DNA of 64,000 bases, taken from the NCBI RefSeq assembly GCF_014490555.1, contig NZ_CP061032.1, positions 1,736,001 through 1,800,000 of the forward strand, in the 5' to 3' direction. Position numbers and translations under genes: made by a program. Below, piece after piece: positions 50,847 through 58,797 of this stretch. Source of the DNA: Corynebacterium lujinxingii (lineage in GTDB: Bacteria > Actinomycetota > Actinomycetes > Mycobacteriales > Mycobacteriaceae). The notes under the pieces were generated by a model. That model saw only the letters and a list, made by a program, of their open reading frames with translations, was not told the DNA's origin and ran no database searches. Within the stretch, counting starts at the first letter, position 1. Each line of letters starts with the position of its first letter.

Positions 50847-51622
50847 CAACCAAACGCACTGTTGGCGCCGTGATCGTGTTGGTCGTGGCGGTGCTCGCGC
50901 TCATTTCGCTGGTGTGGACGCCCTACGACCCGCTCCAGGCAGAGGTGGCCCACCGGCTCGAAGGCTCGTCCGCGGCGCACTGGATGGGCACCGACCAGTT
51001 CGGCCGCGACATGGCCTCGCGAGTGATGGACGGCGCGCGGATGACGCTCACCGTCGCTGTTGGCGCGGTGGGGCTGTCGGCACTTGTCGGCGTTCCGCTG
51101 GGAATCTGGGCCGGCATGCGCCGCGGCGCGTCGCGGTTCGTCATGGCGGGCGCCGACCTGTTGCTGGCGTTTCCGGCGCTGCTGCTTGCGATCGTGTTTA
51201 CCGCCGTGTTCGGCGCCTCGATCTGGATCGTGGTGCTGGCTATCGGCATCGCAGGGATCCCCGGGTTCGTCCGCGTCGCCCGCGCCGGCACGCTGCAGGT
51301 GATGCAGAACGACTACATCCTGGCCGCGCGGATTGCCAAGGTGCCGGGACCGCGGATCGCGCGCCGCCACGTGCTGCCGAACATCTGGCCCATCGTGCTC
51401 ACGCAGATCTCCGTCGCGGTGGCGCTGGCAATTCTTGCCGAGGCCGGCCTGTCCTTCCTCGGGCTTGGCGCGCCCGCCCCGTTCGCGTCCTGGGGCCGCA
51501 TGCTGCAGGCCTCCCAGCCGTATCTGGCTACCTCGCCGCACCTCGCGCTGTGGCCAGGACTCGCCATCGCGTTGACTGTGCTGGGCTTTAATCTTCTGGG
51601 AGGTAGCGATGATCGTCGTTAA
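50843..51622 (+). CDS. ABC importer permease (DppC-like)
   Basis: A 259-residue second permease. WMGTDQFGRDMASRVMDGARMTLTVAVGAVGLSALVGVPLGIWAGMRRG is the DppC signature region; the EAA loop NDYILAARIAKVPGPRIARRHVLPNIWP precedes the last helices. Length is shorter than usual (about 280-300) because the C-terminus is trimmed to GGSDDRR, which is read across the start of the ATPase gene (14 bp overlap). Confidence 0.92.
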   Translation: MTTKRTVGAVIVLVVAVLALISLVWTPYDPLQAEVAHRLEGSSAAHWMGTDQFGRDMASRVMDGARMTLTVAVGAVGLSALVGVPLGIWAGMRRGASRFVMAGADLLLAFPALLLAIVFTAVFGASIWIVVLAIGIAGIPGFVRVARAGTLQVMQNDYILAARIAKVPGPRIARRHVLPNIWPIVLTQISVAVALAILAEAGLSFLGLGAPAPFASWGRMLQASQPYLATSPHLALWPGLAIALTVLGFNLLGGSDDRR

Positions 51623-52940
51623 GCACCTGCACATCGAGGGCATCCTCCACGACATCTCACTCACCGTCGGCGCCGGCGAGCGCGTGGGCATCATCGGCGA
51701 ATCCGGCTCCGGCAAGTCCGTCACCGCACTGTCCATCATGGGACTTTCCGACCTGCCCGCGGAAGGATCCATCACCGTCGACGGCACCGAGATGGTCGGC
51801 ACCCCCGACCGTGTACGCAGGCGCGTGCGCGGCACCAAAGTCGCGATGGTGTTCCAGGAGCCGATGACCGCGCTCGACCCGCTGAAGAAGATCGGCAAAC
51901 TCGTCCCACGCGACCTGCTTCGCGACGTCGGCGTGGACCGCCCCGACGCCTACCCCCACGAACTTTCCGGCGGCCAGCGCCAGCGCGTGCTCATCGCGCT
52001 CGCCCTGTCGCAAAACCCGGACGTGCTCATTTGCGACGAACCCACCACCGCCCTCGATGCGATCGTCCAAGCCGAAATCCTCGACCTGCTCGACCGGCTT
52101 GTGCGCGAGCGCGGCATGGGGCTGCTGTTTATCTCCCACGACCTTTCCGTGGTGCGCCGCATGACCGAGCGCGTTTTGGTGTTCAAGGACGGTCGCATCG
52201 TCGACGCCGACTCCGACTACGCCCGCGCACTCGCCGCGGCCGCCGAGCCCGGCGCGCCCGCGCTACCGGTCCCCCTCGGGGAGCCGGTGGTGACCCTCGA
52301 CGCGGTGAAACTCAAGCGCGGCGCCACCATGGCCGTCGACGATGTCACCCTCACCGTGCGCGAAGGCGAACGCCTAGCCATCGTCGGCGGGTCCGGCTCC
52401 GGCAAGACGTCGCTGTTGCACCTCATCGCAGGACTGCGCCAGCCCACCGCCGGCACCGTGAACGTGCGCGGCGACGTGCAGATGGTCTTCCAAGACCCGT
52501 ACTCGTCGTTGGACCCGCGGATGGACGTGGGGTCGTCGATACGCGAAGCGGGCGTGGATCAGGCCCGCGCGGACGCGATGCTCGAGCGCGTCGGCCTCGC
52601 CGGCACCGGCAGCCGCAAACCCGCGCAGTTTTCCGGCGGGCAGCGCCAACGCATCTCCATCGCGCGCGCCACAGCACCCCGCCCGGACATTTTGCTTGCC
52701 GACGAGCCCGTCTCCGCCCTCGACGCCACCATCCAAGACCAGGTGCTCGACCTGCTGCGGGAAAGCGTCGGCGAGCACACGCTCGTCTTTGTCACCCACG
52801 ACCTCAAGGTCGCCCGCGAACTGTGCCCCACTGTCGCCGTGATGCAGGCTGGGCGCATCGTCGAACACGGTACGACCGCCGACATCTGGGAAAATCCCCA
52901 GCACCCCTACACCCGGGAGCTACTCGCCGCCGTAATATAG
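51609..52940 (+). CDS. ABC importer ATPase, two nucleotide-binding domains in one chain
   Basis: A 443-residue fusion equivalent to DppD plus DppF. Domain 1: IGESGSGKSVTAL, LSGGQRQRVLIALAL, VLICDEPTTALDAI. Domain 2 (from about residue 225): VGGSGSGKTSLLH, FSGGQRQRISIARA, ILLADEPVSALDATI. Both ATP sites look complete, but each half lacks the usual extra C-terminal oligopeptide region and Cys cluster of DppD/F, so the protein is compact. It powers the importer made with the two preceding permeases and the lipoprotein. Confidence 0.9.
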   Translation: MIVVKHLHIEGILHDISLTVGAGERVGIIGESGSGKSVTALSIMGLSDLPAEGSITVDGTEMVGTPDRVRRRVRGTKVAMVFQEPMTALDPLKKIGKLVPRDLLRDVGVDRPDAYPHELSGGQRQRVLIALALSQNPDVLICDEPTTALDAIVQAEILDLLDRLVRERGMGLLFISHDLSVVRRMTERVLVFKDGRIVDADSDYARALAAAAEPGAPALPVPLGEPVVTLDAVKLKRGATMAVDDVTLTVREGERLAIVGGSGSGKTSLLHLIAGLRQPTAGTVNVRGDVQMVFQDPYSSLDPRMDVGSSIREAGVDQARADAMLERVGLAGTGSRKPAQFSGGQRQRISIARATAPRPDILLADEPVSALDATIQDQVLDLLRESVGEHTLVFVTHDLKVARELCPTVAVMQAGRIVEHGTTADIWENPQHPYTRELLAAVI

Positions 52941-52946
52941 GCCACC

Positions 52947-53843
52947 ATGAGCGCGAAGATCTGCGTAGTCGGCTCCATCAACGCCGACCTGACCGTCAAC
53001 GTTGAACGCCACCCCATCCCGGGCGAGACCCTCATGGGTGCCGGCGGCGGCATCACCGCCGGCGGCAAGGGCGCGAACCAGGCCTGCGCCGCCGCCCGCC
53101 TCGGCGCGCCGGTGGCGCTGGTCGGCGCGGTGGGCACCGACGCCAACGCCAAACCCGCCACCGCGCTGCTGCACGAAGCCGACGTCGACCTCACCCACGT
53201 CGAAGAGGTCAACGAGGTCACCGGCCTTGCCGTGATCACCGTCGCCGCCAACGGCGAGAACACCGTGCTCGTCGTCCCCGGGGCCAACGCGCTTGTCGAC
53301 GCCACCTTCGTCGCCCGCCACAGCACCCCCATCGAGTCCGCCGAGGTCGTCCTGCTGCAAGGCGAGATCCCCGCCGACGGCTTCGCGCGTGCGGTGGAAT
53401 TGGCGAAGGGCCGCGTGGTGGTCAACCTTGCGCCGGTGGTCGACGTGCCGCGCTCCGCCCTGCTCAAAGCCGATCCGCTCATGGCCAACGAGCACGAAGC
53501 CGGCCTCATCCTCGCGCAGTTGGGGCTCGATTCTGCCGGCACTCCGGAGGAGCTTGCGCGCCGGCTAAAGGACGCCGGTTTCGCTTCCGTCGTGCTCACC
53601 CTGGGCGCCGCCGGTGCCCTGGTCGCCGACGACGCCGGCCTCACCCACGTCGCCTCACCCCAGGTCGAGGCCGTGGACACCGTCGGCGCGGGCGACGCGT
53701 TTGCCGGCGCCTTCTGCGCCCGCATCGTCGAAGGCGACACGCTGGTTGAAGCAGCGCAGTACGCCGCCCGCGTCGGCGCCTTTTCCGTCACCCGCCCCGG
53801 CGCGCAGCCGTCCTACCCGTCCGCCGCGGACCACCTGCCGTAG
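52947..53843 (+). CDS. rbsK: ribokinase
   Basis: A 298-residue PfkB-family kinase: GSINADLTVNVERHPIPGETLMG, GGGITAGGKGANQACAAARLGAPVALVGAVG, and DTVGAGDAFAGAF with the catalytic Asp in its anion hole. It phosphorylates D-ribose to ribose 5-phosphate (or a similar sugar). It follows the ATPase by 6 bp; TAATAT at 52933-52938, 8 nt before the ATG, spans that gene's stop. C. glutamicum has a ribokinase (rbsK2) in the same position after an oligopeptide-type ABC system. Confidence 0.92.
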   Translation: MSAKICVVGSINADLTVNVERHPIPGETLMGAGGGITAGGKGANQACAAARLGAPVALVGAVGTDANAKPATALLHEADVDLTHVEEVNEVTGLAVITVAANGENTVLVVPGANALVDATFVARHSTPIESAEVVLLQGEIPADGFARAVELAKGRVVVNLAPVVDVPRSALLKADPLMANEHEAGLILAQLGLDSAGTPEELARRLKDAGFASVVLTLGAAGALVADDAGLTHVASPQVEAVDTVGAGDAFAGAFCARIVEGDTLVEAAQYAARVGAFSVTRPGAQPSYPSAADHLP

Positions 53844-53880
53844 GGCATTTTGCTCGGCGCGGGAACCGGCGCGGTGATCC

Positions 53881-54870
53881 GTGCGTCTCATACTCATGGC
53901 GCACAACGGAATGGAGATCACCTTTGCCCCGGTGATCGTGAACGCTTCGCAAGTTAAGGCGGGCCGGAAATACCTGGCCGTCAGCAAAACCTTATTCATC
54001 GACGAGCAGCACTCGCGGGCGAGCTGGCTCATCGCCCACGACGCCCGCCACCACCCCAACGGCCGCAGCTACCCGGTGCCGGCAGCCGTTCGCGCGGTGG
54101 CACACTGCCACGAACACCCCGGTAGCGTGATCAGCGGTTTCTCAGCGCTCGCGGTGTTGGGCCTGCCCTTTCTTGTCGACGCCGCCGACACCACCCTGCA
54201 CGCACCCGTCGGCAAACACCGGCCGGCCTCGCAGCACGCCCCCTCGGTGACCCGGCTTCGCCCGCCCCACACCGAAACCTGGACGCTCACCCACCGCGGG
54301 CTACACCTCCGCGTCGCCACCCCAGAACGAGCCACAGTGCAAGCGCTGCAGCAGCTTCGACACGTCGAACACTCGTGGCAGGTCGAGGAGGTGGAGGGCC
54401 TCGACCCCGTCGACGTTCGAGCCATCCAGCTCATCGACTGCGTCCGCCGCCACCTCGGAGTCACACCAAAAAGCATCCGGGCCGCAGCGTTCGGCCAGCT
54501 CAACGCCCGCTGGCTGTCAGGAATACTCGCCAGGTCGAGGGACACCGCCGATTCGCCGAAAGAGACGGAGTTGCGGCTGATGCTGGAGCCGATCGTCGCC
54601 AAGCACGGCGTTGCGCTGGTGGAACAGTTTCCGGTGGTGGTCGGTGGTCGGATCATCACCACGCTGGACTTCGCCATCCCTCAGCTCAGGATCGGGGCGA
54701 TGTTCGACGGGCACCACCACTGGGAGTGGGAGCAGCGCCAGAAGGACTCGTCGATCAACATGACTGCGCTGGCCGAGGGGTGGAAAGTGCCGCGGACGTC
54801 CGCAAAGACGATGCGTCAATGCGTCCAGACCATCGAGGCCCTCATCGTCGACGCGCTTCGGCAGCTGTGA
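53881..54870 (+). CDS. hypothetical protein, diverged DUF559/AbiEi-like relative
   Basis: A 329-residue protein. The mid-part resembles the regulator-like region of the 13640-14686 protein (SGFSALAVLGLPFLVD, VDVRAIQLIDCVRRHLGVT). Its C-terminal third follows the DUF559/Vsr-like layout (LVEQFPVVVGGRIITTLDFAIPQLRIGAMFDGHHHWEWEQRQKD) but the second acidic position is Ala-Met instead of Glu-x, so nuclease activity is doubtful. The GTG at 53881, or ATGs at 53896 or 53911, could be the start; none has a convincing signal. Its stop codon lies inside copy B of the 83 bp element. Confidence 0.65.
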   Translation: MRLILMAHNGMEITFAPVIVNASQVKAGRKYLAVSKTLFIDEQHSRASWLIAHDARHHPNGRSYPVPAAVRAVAHCHEHPGSVISGFSALAVLGLPFLVDAADTTLHAPVGKHRPASQHAPSVTRLRPPHTETWTLTHRGLHLRVATPERATVQALQQLRHVEHSWQVEEVEGLDPVDVRAIQLIDCVRRHLGVTPKSIRAAAFGQLNARWLSGILARSRDTADSPKETELRLMLEPIVAKHGVALVEQFPVVVGGRIITTLDFAIPQLRIGAMFDGHHHWEWEQRQKDSSINMTALAEGWKVPRTSAKTMRQCVQTIEALIVDALRQL

Positions 54871-54948
54871 CAGATCGTGATTCGGCCCAACCGGCGACCT
54901 GGGGAAAGTGACAAATCGTGCAGCTGAGCTGGTGCACGATTTGTCACA
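54866..54948 (+). repeat. ~83 bp intergenic element, copy B
   Basis: Same layout as 9097-9178. Here the hairpin is a perfect 14 bp stem: TGACAAATCGTGCA (54909-54922) / TGCACGATTTGTCA (54933-54946), loop 10 nt. It begins on the stop codon of the 53881 gene and ends 9 bp before the lepA stop, so it may also serve as a terminator between two convergent genes. Confidence 0.78.
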
Positions 54949-54957
54949 ACCGGCGGG

Positions 54958-56814
54958 CTACTCCTCGTCGGTGGACAGCGCCGCCACGAACGCCTCCTGC
55001 GGAACGGTCACCGAGCCGATGTTCTTCATGCGCTTCTTACCGGCCTTCTGCTTCTCCAGCAGCTTGCGCTTACGGGAGATGTCGCCGCCGTAGCACTTCG
55101 ACAGCACGTCCTTGCGCAGCGCGCGGATGTTCTCGCGGGCGATGATCTTCGACCCGATCGCGGCCTGGACCGGCACCTCGAACTGTTGGCGCGGGATGAG
55201 CTCTTTGAGCTTCTTCGTCATCTTGTTGCCGTACCACTGAGCCGAATCCTTGTGCACGATGGCTGAAAACGCGTCCACCGGCTCGCCCTGGAGCAGGATG
55301 TCCACCTTGACCAGGTCCGCCAACTGCTCACCGGCCTCTTCATAGTTCAGCGAGGCGTAGCCCTTGGTGCGGGATTTGAGCATGTCGAAGAAATCGAAGA
55401 TGATCTCGCCCAGCGGCATGAGGTAGCGCAGCTCCACGCGGTCCTCGGAGAGGTACTCCATGTTCTTCATCTGGCCGCGCTTGGACTGGCACAGCTCCAT
55501 CGTCGAGCCGACGAACTCTTGCGGCACGATGATGGTCATGTTCACGATCGGCTCGTAGACCTCGGGGATCTTGCCGCCGGGCCAGTCGGAGGGGTTGTGC
55601 ACAATCTGTTCGCTGCCGTCCTCGGTGACCACCCGGTAGGTCACGCTCGGCGCCGTGGAAATAAGGTCCAGATCGAACTCGCGCTCGAGGCGGGTGCGGG
55701 TGATCTCCATGTGCAACAGACCCAAGAAACCGCAGCGGAAACCGAAGCCCAGGGCGACGGAGGTTTCGGGCTCCCAAGTCAGGGAGGCGTCGTTAAGCTG
55801 CAGCTTCTCCAGGGATTCGCGCAGGGTCGGGAAGTCTTCCTGGCTGACCGGGAACAGGCCCGAGTACACCATCGGCTTGACCTCCTCAAAACCTTCCAAC
55901 GGCTCCGCGGCACCCTTGTTCGCCCAGGTGACGGTGTCGCCGACGCGGGTTTCGCGCACATCCTTCACGCCGGTGATGAGGTAGCCCACCTCGCCGGGGC
56001 CTAAGCCCTTGGTCTTTTTCATCGTCGGTGAAACCACACCGATCTCGAGGATTTCCAGGGTGGTGCCGGTGTTCATCATCTGCACCTTCTGGTTCGGTTC
56101 GAGTTTGCCGTCCATCATGCGCACGTAGGTGACCACGCCGCGGTAGGTGTCGTAGACGGAGTCGAAAATCAGCGCACGCGCCGGTGCGTCGGCGCCGTGC
56201 TCGGACTCGGGAGCCGGGATCAAATCCACCACGCGGTCCAAAAGCTCCGGCACGCCCTCGCCGGTCTTGCCGGACACGCGCAGCACATCCTCCGGCTCGC
56301 AGCCGATGATGTTGGCGATCTCCAGCGCGTACTTCTCCGGGTCGGCCGCCGGCAGGTCGATCTTGTTCAGCACCGGGATAATCTCCAGGTCGTTGTCGAT
56401 CGCCATGTACAGGTTCGCCAGGGTTTGGGCTTCGATGCCCTGGGCGGCGTCGACAAGCAAAATAGCGCCCTCGCACGCGTCGAGCGAGCGCGCAACCTCG
56501 TAGGAGAAGTCGACGTGGCCCGGGGTGTCGATCATCTGCAGGACCATCTCTTCGCCAACGTGATCGCCCGTCGACGGCACCCACGGCAGGCGCACGTTCT
56601 GCGCCTTGATGGTGATGCCGCGCTCGCGCTCAATGTCCATATTGTCGAGGTATTGGTCGCGCATCTCGCGCTCGTCGACGACGTTGGACAGTTGCAGAAT
56701 GCGGTCTGCCAGCGTCGACTTGCCGTGGTCGATGTGGGCGATAATGCAGAAGTTACGGATGCGGGCCGGGTCCGTGAACGTGGTTTCCGCGAAGTTTTTC
56801 GATTTGGCAGCCAT
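54958..56814 (-). CDS. lepA: elongation factor 4 (LepA), ribosome-bound GTPase
   Basis: A 618-residue LepA that back-translocates or remodels stalled ribosomes. G1 is IAHIDHGKSTLADR, G3 is DTPGHVDF and G4 is LNKIDLP. Domains II-V are followed by the LepA-specific C-terminal domain, with the terminal KCYGGDISRKRKLLEKQKAGKKRMKNIGSV. ATG 56814 is used; a GTG three codons upstream (56823) touches the TAAGAT -10 (56824-56829) and cannot be the start of a leaderless mRNA. Confidence 0.97.
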   Translation of the reverse strand: MAAKSKNFAETTFTDPARIRNFCIIAHIDHGKSTLADRILQLSNVVDEREMRDQYLDNMDIERERGITIKAQNVRLPWVPSTGDHVGEEMVLQMIDTPGHVDFSYEVARSLDACEGAILLVDAAQGIEAQTLANLYMAIDNDLEIIPVLNKIDLPAADPEKYALEIANIIGCEPEDVLRVSGKTGEGVPELLDRVVDLIPAPESEHGADAPARALIFDSVYDTYRGVVTYVRMMDGKLEPNQKVQMMNTGTTLEILEIGVVSPTMKKTKGLGPGEVGYLITGVKDVRETRVGDTVTWANKGAAEPLEGFEEVKPMVYSGLFPVSQEDFPTLRESLEKLQLNDASLTWEPETSVALGFGFRCGFLGLLHMEITRTRLEREFDLDLISTAPSVTYRVVTEDGSEQIVHNPSDWPGGKIPEVYEPIVNMTIIVPQEFVGSTMELCQSKRGQMKNMEYLSEDRVELRYLMPLGEIIFDFFDMLKSRTKGYASLNYEEAGEQLADLVKVDILLQGEPVDAFSAIVHKDSAQWYGNKMTKKLKELIPRQQFEVPVQAAIGSKIIARENIRALRKDVLSKCYGGDISRKRKLLEKQKAGKKRMKNIGSVTVPQEAFVAALSTDEE

Positions 56815-56858
56815 AATTTTCACATCTTACGTGGCCCGAATCGCGCTAACGTGTGGGC

Positions 56859-57743
56859 ATGCCAACTGAGTTTCACCGTGCCGGACTACTGTACCGACTA
56901 AGCGAGCCCAAGTGGTGGCGCCCACTGCTGGAATTTGTGCTGCTCGCTGTGCTCGTCGTCGCGTTCACGCTGGCTGTCACCATCCCGGTGGGGCTCGCCG
57001 CCGGCTACTTCGGGCTGGACATTTTCGACGAGAACGCCACCGACCCGCTCGTGTCGCTCCTGCAAGTCCTGTTTATCGCCGTGCTGCTGCCGACGCCGTT
57101 TATCGCCGCGCGGGTACTCGGCCGCAAGGCGGGAGCGCTGCACAGCATCGAGGGGCGGTTCCGCTGGGGTGTTGCCGGGCGCGCGTTCGCCATCGTGTTC
57201 GCGGCCTACGGCGGGCTCGTGGCGTTCGAGGCGGTTGCGTTTGGGTTGGACGGGGTGAGTGTCGGTCGTCGAGAAGCACTGCTCTTGGCGGCGTTTGTGG
57301 TGCTCGTTCCCTTGCAGGCGGCCGCGGAGGAGTACGTTTTCCGCGCGAGCCTGCCGCAGATTCTCGGACAGTGGAACGCTCCGGCCTGGCTGTGCTACAG
57401 CTTGCCGGCGATTGGGTTTGTGGCCAGCCACGTCTACAACTGGATCGGGCTGGTGGACATCGCCATCTTCGCGCTGTGCGTCGCGCTTTTGACCTGGCGC
57501 ACGGGAGGTGTGGAGGCCGCGATCATGCTGCACGCAGTGAGCAACACCGTGGTGTTCGGCTACGGCGCGATCGGCGCCTCCAACCCGAGCGAGACCGAGA
57601 TTGCGATGAGTGAGATGGCGATCTCGTCGCTGATCACCCTCGGTGTGACCGTGCTGCTGCTGTGGGCATTAAAGGACGCGGGCGAAAATTCGCGGCGCAA
57701 AATTGTTGTTCCGGCACCCGAAAACCTTTACAGTGACCGGTAA
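56859..57743 (+). CDS. CPBP family intramembrane glutamic endopeptidase (CAAX-like)
   Basis: A 294-residue integral membrane protease of the ABI/CPBP family with about eight hydrophobic helices. The three motifs are complete: EEYVFRASL (EExxxR), FVASHVYNW (FxxxH) and LHAVSNTVVF (HxxxN). Such proteins cleave membrane peptides or give bacteriocin immunity. TAACGT at 56847-56852 ends 6 nt before the ATG at 56859, which excludes the GTG at 56853. It diverges from lepA. Confidence 0.87.
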   Translation: MPTEFHRAGLLYRLSEPKWWRPLLEFVLLAVLVVAFTLAVTIPVGLAAGYFGLDIFDENATDPLVSLLQVLFIAVLLPTPFIAARVLGRKAGALHSIEGRFRWGVAGRAFAIVFAAYGGLVAFEAVAFGLDGVSVGRREALLLAAFVVLVPLQAAAEEYVFRASLPQILGQWNAPAWLCYSLPAIGFVASHVYNWIGLVDIAIFALCVALLTWRTGGVEAAIMLHAVSNTVVFGYGAIGASNPSETEIAMSEMAISSLITLGVTVLLLWALKDAGENSRRKIVVPAPENLYSDR

Positions 57744-57764
57744 CTGCAACCTGGAGGTTTCACC

Positions 57765-58259
57765 GTGGCGTTCCAACGGTTCAAGCGCACAAGGAAAACA
57801 CCCCTCGACCAGGGCTTGACCATGCTCAACGAGCGCCTGACCAACCAAATCCAGAAACGCCGCACCCGGGCGCCGAAACTCGCGGTGCGGCCAACCCGCT
57901 CGATTGCGCGCAGCATCTACTACGCCCCCGACATGGACGGGGCCGCCGAACCCGGCGAGGTCGTGTGGGTCACCGTGCCGTCGCACCCGCCGAAGCAGCG
58001 CTCCATGCTGGTGGTGGGGCGCGAGCGTCACGACGTCCTCGGCCTGCTTATCTCCCCGGACACCGAGCACGAGCACGACGAGCGCTGGTTCGAAATCGGC
58101 CCCGGCGACTGGGAATCCTCCGGCCGGCCGTGCTGGGTGCGGGTGGACAAAACGCTGGTGGTGGCGGAGGCGGACGTGCACCGCCGGGGTACATCGGTGC
58201 CACCGCGGCGGTTCCAGCGGGTGGCGAACACACTGCGGGAGCGCTTCGACTGGTCCTAG
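57765..58259 (+). CDS. PemK/MazF-like protein without adjacent antitoxin
   Basis: A 164-residue protein: a basic N-terminal extension of about 55 residues (KRRTRAPKLAVRPTRSIARS) and then a PemK/MazF-like beta-barrel (GEVVWVTVPSHPPKQRSMLVVGRERHDVLGLLISPD). The usual MazF DxxP-R-R substrate loop is not obvious (KQRSMLVVG takes its place). No antitoxin gene is adjacent: upstream is the CPBP gene and downstream rpsT, so it is probably a domesticated barrel with another function. The start is GTG with a GGAGG ribosome binding site 7 nt upstream. Confidence 0.72.
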   Translation: MAFQRFKRTRKTPLDQGLTMLNERLTNQIQKRRTRAPKLAVRPTRSIARSIYYAPDMDGAAEPGEVVWVTVPSHPPKQRSMLVVGRERHDVLGLLISPDTEHEHDERWFEIGPGDWESSGRPCWVRVDKTLVVAEADVHRRGTSVPPRRFQRVANTLRERFDWS

Positions 58260-58441
58260 GTTTTGGCCAGGCGTTACCGGGCTGTTATCCTTGGCAGGTT
58301 GTTCGTACCCGGCGACGTTGAGGGTGCGTGGCGCTACGTGGACAGGACCTTGGGTTCGCGTTGATAACCAAAGCGCTGCGCTTATGCCCTGCCGGAGAGC
58401 GACAGTTCATGTTCGATTGAGAAACCAAGAGGTATTTCACG
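58260..58441 (+). promoter_or_regulatory. rpsT leader region
   Basis: A gene-free 182 bp stretch before rpsT. It contains a likely promoter (TTATCCT near 58284) and several short inverted repeats (for example GGTT near 58353 with AACC near 58366) that could fold in a leader RNA, and a final AAGAGG ribosome binding site. No tRNA or known riboswitch fold is recognisable. Confidence 0.45.
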
Positions 58442-58705
58442 ATGGCTAACATCAAGCAGCAGAAGAAGCGCGTCCTGACCAACGAGAAGCGTCGTCAGCG
58501 CAACAAGTCGTTCCGCTCCGCGACCCGCACCGAGATCCGCAAGTTCCGTGAGGCTGTGGAGTCCGGCGACAAGGCCGCAGCTGAGGCGCAGCTCCGCGTC
58601 GCGTCCCGCAAGCTGGACAAGGCCGTGACCAAGGGCGTGTTCCACCGCAACTCCGCGGCGAACAAGAAGTCCAACATGGCTCGCGCCCTGAACAAGATGG
58701 ACTAA
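58442..58705 (+). CDS. rpsT: 30S ribosomal protein S20
   Basis: An 87-residue basic S20: MANIKQQKKRVLTNEKRRQRNKSFRSATRT at the N-terminus and GVFHRNSAANKKSNMARALNKM at the C-terminus, standard for the family. It binds 16S rRNA early in assembly. A terminator hairpin follows at 58726-58754. Confidence 0.98.
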   Translation: MANIKQQKKRVLTNEKRRQRNKSFRSATRTEIRKFREAVESGDKAAAEAQLRVASRKLDKAVTKGVFHRNSAANKKSNMARALNKMD

Positions 58706-58725
58706 TATCGCCATCGCCTACAGGT

Positions 58726-58754
58726 TGAACCCGCCCGCAACCCGGGCGGGTTCA
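58726..58754. terminator. rpsT terminator
   Basis: TGAACCCGCCCG (58726-58737) pairs perfectly with CGGGCGGGTTCA (58743-58754), loop CAACC; only CTTGTGTG follows, so the T-run is weak. Confidence 0.75.
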
Positions 58755-58797
58755 CTTGTGTGTAACGCCGATCGCGGCACCGACGAATAGGACAAAC

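Noticed and set aside
58260..58441. Possible tRNA or riboswitch before rpsT
   Set aside because: No cloverleaf, no CCA end and no conserved aptamer core could be made; only short inverted repeats are present.
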